Below are positions 37,363-46,951 of a stretch of DNA of 64,000 nucleotides, piece after piece. The notes beneath the pieces were generated by a model that saw nothing but the letters and a program-made list of their open reading frames with translations, ran no database searches and had not been told where the DNA came from. This DNA is from Desulfobacteraceae bacterium (GTDB lineage Bacteria; Desulfobacterota; Desulfobacteria; Desulfobacterales; UBA5616). The first letter of the stretch is position 1, and each line of letters begins with the position of its first letter. Location of the stretch: assembly GCA_013791935.1 (NCBI GenBank), contig VMSV01000150.1, positions 27,429 to 91,428 on the forward strand. Direction: 5' to 3'. The position numbers and the translations under genes are program-made.

Positions 37363-37890
37363 ATGAAAAAAAGAATAGGGTTTCCCGGCATTCTGGTGCT
37401 GGTCTGGATCATGGCAACGACTGCTTTTTGCCAAAATGTTGGGGAAGATAAAATACCGGATGAGGAATACGGAATCTACACCCTGGTGATGGGAGAAATC
37501 GGAGGAGCGTCTTCGGTGAGCAGTCAAACCCTCAATGGTTTGTGGGCCAACTACCTGTTGAACTTCTTCGAGGATCCCATCAAACCCGGACCGGAACTGA
37601 TCCGAAATTTCGATGATAAAAACCGGGACAAACACGATCTTTTAGAATCCTTTGTCCAAAAATCAAAAAAGGAGCCCGTGGGACTCCTGGACGAAAAAAG
37701 GCAAATCACTTTTTCAAGGGTGGGGCTTGATCCGTTAAAAGGACAGGGACTTCTCGTGGTGGGCCTCACCTATGCTCAACCCGAAGATGTGATGAACGAA
37801 GGGAAGTTTGTATTTCTCCAAAAAAAGAACGGCCAATGGGTTGTGGAAAAAACCACCCAGGCCTGGGATATGAGACTGGGCCCACTCTAA
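37363..37890 (+). CDS. Exported hypothetical protein
   Basis: Signal peptide MKKRIGFPGILVLVWIMATTAFCQ. Confidence 0.65.
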   Translation: MKKRIGFPGILVLVWIMATTAFCQNVGEDKIPDEEYGIYTLVMGEIGGASSVSSQTLNGLWANYLLNFFEDPIKPGPELIRNFDDKNRDKHDLLESFVQKSKKEPVGLLDEKRQITFSRVGLDPLKGQGLLVVGLTYAQPEDVMNEGKFVFLQKKNGQWVVEKTTQAWDMRLGPL

Positions 37891-37928
37891 TAACAGAAAA
37901 TAAATACACACCGAAAAGAGACGGGTTT

Positions 37929-38927
37929 ATGAAAATCACCCCACTATTTGCCGCTTTTTTAATCCTTGCCGTGGCGCTGCCCCTTTCCAATGCCGGAGCG
38001 GACATGGGTCAGATCCATGCGTCCAATGTGAGGGTCAGCGAAGAGAGCCAGAAAGCCATTATCCTGCACAATATGGAGGAAGAGATCCTGATCCTGGGCA
38101 CGGATCTCAAGGCTCAAAGCAACACCGGCATCATTCGATTCATTCCCTTTCCCACCGAACCCCTGGTCAGCCTTGCTCCGGAAAGAGCCTTTGATGCGGC
38201 ATCAGAGCTCATGAAAAAGCATGAATTGAAATTCCTTTTTGTTAGCAAGGGCGGCGGTTCCGGGACCAAAGGGGTTGAACTGAAACTCAACACCAAGATA
38301 GGAGCCCATGACATGACGGTGATCCAAGTCACAGATCCTGTTCATTTCAGGGAGTGGGTCAACGCTTATTTTCAAAAAAAGGGCCTGCCGGTGAAGAAAG
38401 TCTATCCGGAAATTGAAGCAATCGTCCGGGACTATGTAAAAAGGGACATCTCCTATTTTGTTCTGGACTATGTGGAACTGAGCCCGGAAACCAAGTTCAT
38501 TGAGCCGGTGATGTACCGGTTCAGGAGCAGTCAACTCTACTACCCCTTGAAAACGTCCAACACGTTCGGCGGTAAAGGCGGCATTGATCTTATCCTGATC
38601 ATCCCGAGAACCCTGTGCACGCCCAGCCTGGATGCCTATAGCCACAGCGGGGAAGCCGTTCTCGGGCTTCCGGCCTATTCCGAAGCCAGCACCTCAGCCA
38701 GAATCAATCCAGCCGAGCTCAAGGAAATCCTACCCGAAGCCGATGATTTTTTTAACGGACAGAAAATCTATCTCCAGATGGTAAGCTATTACGGGAAGTA
38801 TGAATTCCAAATCGACATCGTGTATGACCTGTCAAAAGGGAAGGACAAGGCCTATGGATACCAGCCGGAAGGGCCGGAATCCCTTTTGGATGAATGGGTC
38901 AATTCCTTGGAGAACAATCCCAAATAA
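37929..38927 (+). CDS. Exported hypothetical protein
   Basis: Signal peptide MKITPLFAAFLILAVALPLSNAGA; long single-frame ORF. Confidence 0.7.
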   Translation: MKITPLFAAFLILAVALPLSNAGADMGQIHASNVRVSEESQKAIILHNMEEEILILGTDLKAQSNTGIIRFIPFPTEPLVSLAPERAFDAASELMKKHELKFLFVSKGGGSGTKGVELKLNTKIGAHDMTVIQVTDPVHFREWVNAYFQKKGLPVKKVYPEIEAIVRDYVKRDISYFVLDYVELSPETKFIEPVMYRFRSSQLYYPLKTSNTFGGKGGIDLILIIPRTLCTPSLDAYSHSGEAVLGLPAYSEASTSARINPAELKEILPEADDFFNGQKIYLQMVSYYGKYEFQIDIVYDLSKGKDKAYGYQPEGPESLLDEWVNSLENNPK

Positions 38928-38943
38928 ATCCCGGTGATATAAA

Positions 38944-39225
38944 ATGAAACCCATGAATCCCAAATCGGCCCGAACCCTCACCTTTCTTTCCGGAGCCCTG
39001 GCTCTGTCGGGCGGAATGATTCTGTCACCGTCGGGTGCTCTATTCCTTCTGGTTGCAGCATCCATTTGCGCTATCTTTCCAGCAGTCTTCGGGAAAAAGA
39101 CCGTTCGCATCATCGCGGCGTTGTTGCTTATAATTTCCATCAGCCTTGCATTCACCAAGGTTCCTGAATTCAAGAAGGATCAGGAAACCTACCGCAGGCA
39201 TATGAATTCAACCGTTAAACAATAG
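38944..39225 (+). CDS. Small membrane protein
   Basis: Three hydrophobic segments; tight spacing to upstream gene. Confidence 0.6.
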   Translation: MKPMNPKSARTLTFLSGALALSGGMILSPSGALFLLVAASICAIFPAVFGKKTVRIIAALLLIISISLAFTKVPEFKKDQETYRRHMNSTVKQ

Positions 39226-39281
39226 CTCCGAAAAGATCCCTGTTCTGTTGCGAAAGTTCGCCTTTGGAAGGTTGGCAGAGC

Positions 39282-40064
39282 ATGCACATCTTAAAATTTG
39301 GCATAGTTACAACCTTGGTATTGCTTCTGGCCGCATGCGGATCAGGCCAGGTGAAGCATCCACCCCTTGAATCCCTTTCCACGGTTCAGGATGTGGCCAA
39401 AAATTACGGGCCGCCCTCCTGCTTTTTTTCCTATGTCGCGGATGCCGCCAAATATGACCTCATCTCATTTAAAGACTCTCCATCCGTGGTTGTTTTTGAA
39501 AATGGCGCTTTATACACCATCATGCCTTCGGTTTCAAAACCCCTGTCCGAATTTGATCAAATTTTAAAAATGTCCATGGAAAAAGAAGAATTACCCATGG
39601 AAAACGGTCTGGGGGTCATTCACGCCTGGATCAAGGAGAACAGGGTGAAAAGCGATAAACCCTTAAAACTGGATGACTTCAGCATGAATGCCCTGGATAA
39701 CGCCGGTGCGGCCGCTGTCATGGCCGTAGGGTTACCCGTCTGGTTCCCCTTTGCCGCCGTGGGAGGGTTGGATCATGTTCTGAGCCGGAAAGAGCAGGAC
39801 AAAGCTCTGCAGGTGAATCAATCCCTGATGGAAACCGGCAGGTCCTATGAAACATTTCTTTCCCTGCTATCTGACCCTGATCTGACGTTGTCCAAGCCAT
39901 CCTATTCGGTAAAAATGTTCATTCTGGACAAATCCTTTTTCAGTCAGGGACAGTTCATTTATATTGTGGGATCAAGGGAGGGAAAGGTTCAATGGGTGTC
40001 CTACAACGACGGGCAAATCAAAACAAAGACTTTTCAATACAATAAAAAGATCCCGGCACTTTAA
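39282..40064 (+). CDS. Lipoprotein of unknown function
   Basis: MHILKFGIVTTLVLLLAACGSG lipobox. Confidence 0.7.
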   Translation: MHILKFGIVTTLVLLLAACGSGQVKHPPLESLSTVQDVAKNYGPPSCFFSYVADAAKYDLISFKDSPSVVVFENGALYTIMPSVSKPLSEFDQILKMSMEKEELPMENGLGVIHAWIKENRVKSDKPLKLDDFSMNALDNAGAAAVMAVGLPVWFPFAAVGGLDHVLSRKEQDKALQVNQSLMETGRSYETFLSLLSDPDLTLSKPSYSVKMFILDKSFFSQGQFIYIVGSREGKVQWVSYNDGQIKTKTFQYNKKIPAL

Positions 40065-40344
40065 ATCGATGACAATGTTCGGAATGTCGTTTTGACCTAT
40101 TTACAATTTAAGAGTTCGAATCCCCCAATGCCCCGGGGGATAGAATAATACAGCGGGTTTCCCTCCCTGATTAAGAAGCCTTTAGCCTCAACCTTTAACC
40201 GGGATCTCCTGGGACCCGGGATATTGTAATTGATTTTTTTCATTACAGAATATATTCTCTGGTTTAATAAATCATAAAACGTGAAGTTCGCATCTGTTAT
40301 TGCAAAAACATTCTTGCCGTTCCGTTTTTGGAAGGAACTTGATC

Positions 40345-40599
40345 ATGGAACCCCAAGCCTTTAAACAATTCGATGACATATTGGAGCCGCTGGGAGCTCA
40401 ATCTGCCCAGTTTTTTCTTGCCGCCAGCCTGTATCATGCCAGAAAAGTGAGCTTTCATCGCGCAGTTGAATTAGCAGGGCTTTCTTTTGAAGAATTTAAA
40501 GCCAGACTCAAGGAACATTTCAGTTACGGATATGTTTTGTCCGATGAAACCCTCGGGAAGGATGTTTCAACCGTGGATAACCTTCTGGCCGATTCATGA
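40345..40599 (+). CDS. UPF0175-like small protein (putative antitoxin)
   Basis: LYHARKVSFHRAVELAGLSFEEFKARLKEHFSYGYVLSDETLGKDVSTVDNLL. Confidence 0.7.
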   Translation: MEPQAFKQFDDILEPLGAQSAQFFLAASLYHARKVSFHRAVELAGLSFEEFKARLKEHFSYGYVLSDETLGKDVSTVDNLLADS

Positions 40600-40694
40600 A
40601 AAATATAGACGTTGTCTCGAATACCAGCCCTCTGATTTTTCTTGAAAATATCGATTCCCTTCACCTCAAGGATCATCCTCACCCAATACTTTGA
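40596..40694 (+). pseudogene. Truncated PIN-domain (DUF3368/VapC-like) toxin remnant
   Basis: ATGA overlap with upstream gene; MKNIDVVSNTSPLIFLENIDSLHLKDHPHPIL* contains only the PIN N-terminal strand. Confidence 0.65.
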
Positions 40695-40700
40695 TTCATT

Positions 40701-41561
40701 TTAAAGGTGAAGCACCTCATTGATCCAGTTTATGATCTTTTGCCTGACCTCATCCCGGTTGATCTCATTGAGCATCTCATGCCTGCCTCCCGGGTAGTAC
40801 TGCTTGTCCACCGGTCGTATCCCGGCTTCATTCCACAATTCTTCCAGGTACAGCAGCCCTTTTAAATGATTATTCACCGGGTCGTTGTCTCCGGCCACCA
40901 GAAGACAGGGCAAGTCTTTTCGTACATTTTTATAGGTGTCCCCATCCTGGTATCGCCTCAGGGCCGTCATCATTTTAGCCACATGCACGGGTTCAAAGGA
41001 TTCAAACCCGCACAAGGGGTCGGCAATGTATTTATCCACTTCATCAGGATCCCTGGACAGCCAGTCATAACCGGTACGGCCTTCAAACCCTTGGTTCAAA
41101 TCTCCCAGGGCTGCAGGTGCCTCACCTTCCTTGAGGGGCTTACGGGATGTGGAGCCGGACAGGATCAGGGCCTCCATCTCATGGGAATGATCCGCAACAA
41201 ATTGCTGGGCAGCAAATGAGCCCATGCTGTGGCCGAACAGAACCACCGGCAAATTTGGACTGGATTGACGGGCGATTTTAATGAGTTGCCCGATATCCGC
41301 AACCAGGGCATCCCACCCCCCTTTGCCGAAATCCCCGAGGCCTTCAGGCCCCGGGGATTGGCCATGCCCCCGATGATCCATGGCCCAGACCTCGATGCCG
41401 GAAGCATTCAGGGATCTGGCAAACCGTTCATACCGCAAAGCATGTTCCGCCGCGCCGTGGGCAATAACCATCATGGCTTTGGGATTCTCCGCCTGCCACA
41501 CATAGGTCTGAATGGACAGGGCATCAACTTCGGAATCAAAACGAAACATATTGTCATACAT
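40701..41561 (-). CDS. Alpha/beta hydrolase (monoacylglycerol lipase-like)
   Basis: GAAEHALRYERFARSLNASGIEVWAMDHRGHGQS; LFGHSMGSFAAQ. Confidence 0.9.
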   Translation of the reverse strand: MYDNMFRFDSEVDALSIQTYVWQAENPKAMMVIAHGAAEHALRYERFARSLNASGIEVWAMDHRGHGQSPGPEGLGDFGKGGWDALVADIGQLIKIARQSSPNLPVVLFGHSMGSFAAQQFVADHSHEMEALILSGSTSRKPLKEGEAPAALGDLNQGFEGRTGYDWLSRDPDEVDKYIADPLCGFESFEPVHVAKMMTALRRYQDGDTYKNVRKDLPCLLVAGDNDPVNNHLKGLLYLEELWNEAGIRPVDKQYYPGGRHEMLNEINRDEVRQKIINWINEVLHL

Positions 41562-41620
41562 GGTTTACTCCTTTTGTTAAAAATGGTTTATATGGAAGGA
41601 GATCATCGCCTACCCTTCTG

Positions 41621-42598
41621 TTATTCCCCTAACTTTTCCAGCCAGTTTTTTATCACAGGTTGAACTTCAGGCCCCACGACGACTCCCATATGCGTGACAC
41701 CCTCCAGCATTTCCACCTGTGCGTGGGTATATTGCGAAATCAACGGCCCGAACCGGTCGGCATAAAAGGCTTCATCCGCCGTGCCCACGACCACCAAAAG
41801 GGGCTTCTGAATCGATTGGAGGTCTTTTTCATAATCTTTTGGCGCAAATGCCGCATTCAACCGATAGGTATAAGACAAGGTTTCCGTCGCGTCACGTACT
41901 GCTTCGGGCATATTGAAATGAATTACCGGCAAGTGATTCAGCCTTCGAACGCCCACAGCGTTCAGCATGCTCAGTCCGATGATCCGTTTGATATTGGGTT
42001 GTGCCCATCCTCCGGACTGTGGCCGTGTGGTGGGTGCGTTGTATTTCAAAAAAGGCGACAAAAGAACATAAGCATCCGCTTCGTTCCCATAACGACTTCC
42101 GGCAAAGCGAATGGCCAATCCACCCCCGGACGAGTGACCCCCGACAATCATCTTGGCATGGGGATGTTTTTGTCTCAAAATCACCAAAAGATCGGCGATG
42201 TCATCTTCAAACTGGCCGATATAATCCACATCCCCCCTGTGCCTTGGCGATGGACCGTGCCCCCGGAGATCCGGTGTGTAAACCCGGGCCAGGCCCCGGG
42301 TACTGATAAAATTTGCCAGGGTCATGAAGTACCGGCTGTGGTAGCCGGACCCATGCAGAAGGATCAGAACCTTGTTGGATGCCGATGGGTAATACCGGAA
42401 CATCAGTTCTTCCCCGTCCCTGGCATGATATTTCTGAAGTTCAGGAAGTTCTTGGTAATCCATCATCAACTCGCTGAATTTCAGGTTGTTTTCATTCGGT
42501 ACGACCCGGGTGGGCTTGCCGACCGCAATCAACAGAACAGCGACGCAGAGATAGACCCCCACAGAAATCATAAGAGACATCACTATTTTAAGGATCAT
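41621..42598 (-). CDS. Alpha/beta hydrolase
   Basis: LLHGSGYHSRYF, YTPDLRGHGPSPRHRGDVDY, GGHSSGGGLAIRFA. Confidence 0.88.
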   Translation of the reverse strand: MILKIVMSLMISVGVYLCVAVLLIAVGKPTRVVPNENNLKFSELMMDYQELPELQKYHARDGEELMFRYYPSASNKVLILLHGSGYHSRYFMTLANFISTRGLARVYTPDLRGHGPSPRHRGDVDYIGQFEDDIADLLVILRQKHPHAKMIVGGHSSGGGLAIRFAGSRYGNEADAYVLLSPFLKYNAPTTRPQSGGWAQPNIKRIIGLSMLNAVGVRRLNHLPVIHFNMPEAVRDATETLSYTYRLNAAFAPKDYEKDLQSIQKPLLVVVGTADEAFYADRFGPLISQYTHAQVEMLEGVTHMGVVVGPEVQPVIKNWLEKLGE

Positions 42599-42615
42599 TT
42601 TTGTTTTTTTGCCCC

Positions 42616-43401
42616 TTACCGACTCACCAGGGTGCCGTTATCAATAATAATATCCTGCCCGTTGATCAATTCACCCGCCTTGGAAGCCAACAGCAGGGCG
42701 GCTCCGGCGATATCTTCCACCTCTCCTAATCTGGGAACAGCCAGGTTCTGTCCCGCATGTTCCATTCCCGGATGATCCCAAAGGGCCCGGGAGAGCCTGG
42801 TCTTGATCACACCCGGTGCGATGGCATTCACGCGGATACGATGCTTCCCCCATTCACTGGCAAGGATTTGGGTCAGATGCGTAAGGGCGGACTTGGTGAT
42901 GCAGTAAGCCCCTTCCAGGCTTCCCCCGGTGCCATAGGAAGCAATGGAGGTGGTATTAATAATACAGCCTCCGTTTTCCTTCATCCAGGCATGGAAAATC
43001 ATTCGCGATAAAATAAACGGACCTTTCAAATTCACTTCAAAGATTTTATCCCAGGCAGACTCCTGAACATCCGCCAAAGGACCATTTGCAGGGTTGGTTC
43101 CTGCGTTGTTGACCAAAATGTCCACTCTGCCGGCCCAGGCCATGGCCTCGTCCACAAGTTTTTTCCGGTCTTCGGGTTTTGAGATGTTGGCTGCCACGGC
43201 CAGGACTTGGGCCCCGGTTTGCTCCCGGAGGCGAGCTGCCGCTTCTTGAATTCCTTCGGGTTTGCGGCTGCTGATCACAAGCTTTGCCCCGGCAAGGCCG
43301 TAGACTCGGGCAATTTCTTCCCCAATCCCGCGGCTGGCCCCTGCAATCAAAGCGGTTTTTCCGTCCAGAGAAAACATGGATGCGATTTTTTCATGATTCA
43401 T
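42616..43401 (-). CDS. SDR family oxidoreductase
   Basis: ALIAGASRGIGEEIARVY, NNAGTNPANG, YCITKSAL. Confidence 0.92.
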   Translation of the reverse strand: MNHEKIASMFSLDGKTALIAGASRGIGEEIARVYGLAGAKLVISSRKPEGIQEAAARLREQTGAQVLAVAANISKPEDRKKLVDEAMAWAGRVDILVNNAGTNPANGPLADVQESAWDKIFEVNLKGPFILSRMIFHAWMKENGGCIINTTSIASYGTGGSLEGAYCITKSALTHLTQILASEWGKHRIRVNAIAPGVIKTRLSRALWDHPGMEHAGQNLAVPRLGEVEDIAGAALLLASKAGELINGQDIIIDNGTLVSR

Positions 43402-43429
43402 TTTTTTCCTCCTTGGTTACGATATTTTT

Positions 43430-46400
43430 TTAATGATTCAGCGTGTGTTGGAATAACATTGACCCATGAATATTTTTTTCTGCCAGTTCCACCATATGCC
43501 TTTGGTGGGTAAAATAAATCACCTGAGTCTTTTTAGAAAGTTCCGCCAATTCCTTAAGAGAAGCAACGGCTCGTTCATCATCAAATTTAATCAGAATATC
43601 ATCCACGATAAAGGGCAGCGGTTCGTTTTTTTCAACGTATGCTTCCAAAGCCGCCAAACGCAAGGCCAGAAAAAGCTGGTCTGCCGTCCCCTCGCTCATC
43701 CCTTCCACCCGGACGATATCTTTACTTCCAGAGCGCAGGCCCACAAGAACCGGTTGACCGTTTTCTTCAAATTCCGCCCGAATCCCTTCAAAGGAGTTTC
43801 CAGTCATCCGGGTGAAGAGCTCCGAAGCCTTCATTAAAATAGGCCCCTGGTGCTTGTCCCGGAATTGCTCAATGGCACGGGCCAGAACTTTATCAGCCAG
43901 GGTCAGTCGGGCATACTGCTCAACATCGTTTCCCAGCCTTCCCAGAAGGTTTTGCATCTCCTCGACTAAATCCGCTGCTTTTGCACTGCCATCCATTTTG
44001 CCAAGTTCGGTGCGTTCACTCCCGATGGTTTGGTCCAGCGCGGATTTTTCCTGGCTCAGTTGATCGATTTGATCGGAAAGGGTTTTCAATTCACCTTCCA
44101 TGCCGTCCGGATCAACCAACCGTACTTCCTGGATAAAATCATCCACCGAGGCCCCGCCCGATAATTTGCGCAGTTGATCATTGAGATTTTTTAATTCGAT
44201 CTCAAGTTGCCGGCGCCTGTCTGATCGTTTTTCTGCTTCTCCAAGTTCATGAATATTTTGGCAATAGGCCTGCTCACACAGGTTCTTTAAATGGATTTCG
44301 ATCTTGATCCTTTCATCCTCCGCCTTTTTCAGTTGCTTTTCTGCTTGATCCGCCTGTTTTTTCAGCGTTTCTTTCCTGGACCATGAATCCCTGGATCGCT
44401 TCAGCCGGTTCAGAAGTTCCAGAACGTTTTCTTCCGGGGTTCGCCCTGCCAGATCTTTTGCCATGACCTCCACCAGGCCGGAAACCTTTTGGCCAAACGC
44501 CTCGGTGTCACGATCAATGCCCTCAATCCGTTGTTGCAGAATTTTTGCTTCCTTTAACTTTTCAAACAGACTTTTCAATTCTTCCATCACAACCGTGGCC
44601 TGGGAGGGAAAGGATTTGGCTTCAAGACCCAGGGGTTGAACCGCCTGTTCCCAGTGATCCTGCCATTTTTCCAGTTCCTGCTCACCGGCTTTTAACCGGG
44701 AGGTGGAGAGGTCCCGCTCTTTTTCCATCATGGATTTTTCATGGGACAATCTTTCCCGCTTATCCCATAGCTCACCTTGCCTTTTGATAACCGCCTGGGC
44801 CTGTTTTATCAGGTTCATCAAGGATTCTTGGTTCGGATCCGGCAGCCCTGGAAAGGTTCGAAAACATTGAATCAGTTTTTTCCGACGGGTTTCCACATCT
44901 TCCTGCCATTGGATGGCTTTTGTTTGCCGAACTCTTTTTTCTTTTGCATTTTTTACCACGGCTTGAAAATCCTGGACCCAACTTTCCATTTCCCGAGGAG
45001 ACTTTGGATGGATAACGCTGGGCATCCAGATTTCAAACCATTCTCTGGAAATTTCCTTTTTCTTTACCTTCATTGTTTCCAGCTCTTTTTCTATCTGAAG
45101 AAACACCTCCTTATGAACCTTTAAGTCGACCAGCAATCTGGCCTTGTTTGCCACCCGGTCCGCCTCACGCCTGAGCCGGTCTGAAATGGCATCCGCTTCC
45201 CGAATGTCTCCTTCAAAAGCCTTCATCACCGAGGATTGGCCGGCCGATTCAAGATATGCTTCTGCTTCTTCTTGGGAAAGCGGAAGGTTGTTGAGGGTTT
45301 TTGAAAGGATTTGCCAGCCTTGTTCGCGTTTTTTTCGGGCTTTATGAAGATCTTCTTCCGTGGGAACTTCCTGCTCAAGCTCAAGGGTTTCAATCTGTCG
45401 CTGAATATCTTTCAGGGTTTTGTCTGTTTTTTTCCATTCTTCATCCAATTTATCCAAGGCTTTGTCCACCGCATCAAAATGGCCGCTGAATAGGCGAATG
45501 GTCTCCATAAACGGGACCTGGAGTTCTTCCAGTTTTTCAAGGGGCAGCCCTTTTAGGCCCAGCTTTCCAAGGTCAATTTCCAGGGAGGAAGCCAAGGTTT
45601 CCAGGTCAGCTTGTTCGGTTCGCATGAGTTTTTCAAGGGGGGCATATTCCTCGCCGTCTGCCAGGGCCCTCTGCAATTCGTCCACGGATACCGGTTCCTC
45701 AAGGTGTTCAAGTTCTTCACGGACCTTTGCGATCCCCCGAATAAATTCCGGAAGTTGATCCTTTGCCGTTTGGATTCGGGTCACGATACGCTCATATTGT
45801 GCACCAAGCTCTTGAATTCTGACCGTTTCCGTTTTTTTGATCCGGAGTTTTTCCACTTCATCCAGGGTCAGGTCATTGCGCAAATTCAAAAGAATCTCCC
45901 GGGCTTCCTGCCGCAGGGCACTCCGACTGGTTTCCAAAGCAATACGATCTTTTGCGGCCTTTCTCTGACTGCCCAGGTCCTGATAGGTTTCTTCAACCAA
46001 ATCCCCATGATTCATGAGCACATCATAAACCTCCAATCGGGAAATGGCCTGTTTGCATGAATCAATGATTCCCAAAGCAGACATCTTTTCTTTCCCGGCA
46101 AAGGTCAACTCCGTGACCAGTTTTTGACGGGTTTCTGAAAACGCTTCCGGCAACAGAGCCGTCGTTGCATACGCTGCGAGTTCATGAATCACTTCTCCAT
46201 GCCGGGTGATAAAAGGCAGGGCATCATGGATGCGCATCAGGCGGCTATGCTCTTTATTTTTCAGGGTTAATTCCCTTTCAACCCTGTTTTTCCCCATCAT
46301 GGCATTTTGCATGGACTCATCATGTTTGATCCATTGCTCCGACGGAAGTTGCGCTTCCCGCAAATCTTTTCGAATTCTATCCAAACGCCCCACAGCCTTG

Positions 46401-46951
46401 TTGATGATTGGATTTTGTCCTGCGGATTTAAAAAGTTGATCCGCAGTCTGCCGGAGTTCATTTTGAACTTCCCTTAAATTGGCAATACCGGAGCCGGCTG
46501 AAAAAATAAGCCGGCCCAAATTTCCACCGCCTTGTATGATCTCCCTTCCTCCTTTGACAAGATCCTCATAACCAAACCCGAACATGGTGGAAAATTGGTC
46601 GCCGTCAACACCGCCCAGAAATCCTTTCAGCTCCATCTCATCGATGATGTCCTTGTCATCCGGCCCGCGGAGGGTGTTCTCCCGCCCCTTACGGCGAACC
46701 CATTCCATTACATTGCCATGACTGGAACGAATGGCTGCTCCGATCCGTAACTTGGAATACGGATGAATAAAATCATCCCCGAATTGCACAGGCATTCCGT
46801 ATAAAACATATCGCAAGGCTCGAAGGGAAGAACTCTTTCCGGCCTCATTGGGGCCGTAGATGATGTGGAACCCTTCCCTGCCCTGGCTTAGGTCCAGAGT
46901 GGTCCCCGTAAAAGGCCCGAAAGCGATTAAACGCAATTCGTCAATCCTCAT
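43430..46951 (-). CDS. SbcC/YhaN-like AAA ATPase with long coiled coils
   Basis: MRIDELRLIAFGPFTGTTLDLSQGREGFHIIYGPNEAGKSSSLRALRYVLYG; C-terminal GMSEGTADQLFLALRLAALEAYVEKNEPLPFIVDDILIKFDDERA. Confidence 0.9.
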   Translation of the reverse strand: MRIDELRLIAFGPFTGTTLDLSQGREGFHIIYGPNEAGKSSSLRALRYVLYGMPVQFGDDFIHPYSKLRIGAAIRSSHGNVMEWVRRKGRENTLRGPDDKDIIDEMELKGFLGGVDGDQFSTMFGFGYEDLVKGGREIIQGGGNLGRLIFSAGSGIANLREVQNELRQTADQLFKSAGQNPIINKAVGRLDRIRKDLREAQLPSEQWIKHDESMQNAMMGKNRVERELTLKNKEHSRLMRIHDALPFITRHGEVIHELAAYATTALLPEAFSETRQKLVTELTFAGKEKMSALGIIDSCKQAISRLEVYDVLMNHGDLVEETYQDLGSQRKAAKDRIALETSRSALRQEAREILLNLRNDLTLDEVEKLRIKKTETVRIQELGAQYERIVTRIQTAKDQLPEFIRGIAKVREELEHLEEPVSVDELQRALADGEEYAPLEKLMRTEQADLETLASSLEIDLGKLGLKGLPLEKLEELQVPFMETIRLFSGHFDAVDKALDKLDEEWKKTDKTLKDIQRQIETLELEQEVPTEEDLHKARKKREQGWQILSKTLNNLPLSQEEAEAYLESAGQSSVMKAFEGDIREADAISDRLRREADRVANKARLLVDLKVHKEVFLQIEKELETMKVKKKEISREWFEIWMPSVIHPKSPREMESWVQDFQAVVKNAKEKRVRQTKAIQWQEDVETRRKKLIQCFRTFPGLPDPNQESLMNLIKQAQAVIKRQGELWDKRERLSHEKSMMEKERDLSTSRLKAGEQELEKWQDHWEQAVQPLGLEAKSFPSQATVVMEELKSLFEKLKEAKILQQRIEGIDRDTEAFGQKVSGLVEVMAKDLAGRTPEENVLELLNRLKRSRDSWSRKETLKKQADQAEKQLKKAEDERIKIEIHLKNLCEQAYCQNIHELGEAEKRSDRRRQLEIELKNLNDQLRKLSGGASVDDFIQEVRLVDPDGMEGELKTLSDQIDQLSQEKSALDQTIGSERTELGKMDGSAKAADLVEEMQNLLGRLGNDVEQYARLTLADKVLARAIEQFRDKHQGPILMKASELFTRMTGNSFEGIRAEFEENGQPVLVGLRSGSKDIVRVEGMSEGTADQLFLALRLAALEAYVEKNEPLPFIVDDILIKFDDERAVASLKELAELSKKTQVIYFTHQRHMVELAEKNIHGSMLFQHTLNH

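Noticed and set aside
40108-40142. tRNA-like GTTCGAATCCCCC sequence
   Set aside because: No pairing partner for the T arm and no acceptor, D or anticodon arms; chance similarity
41660-42775. 371-aa plus-strand ORF opposite the alpha/beta hydrolase and SDR genes
   Set aside because: Antisense shadow; the minus-strand proteins carry the full hydrolase/SDR motifs
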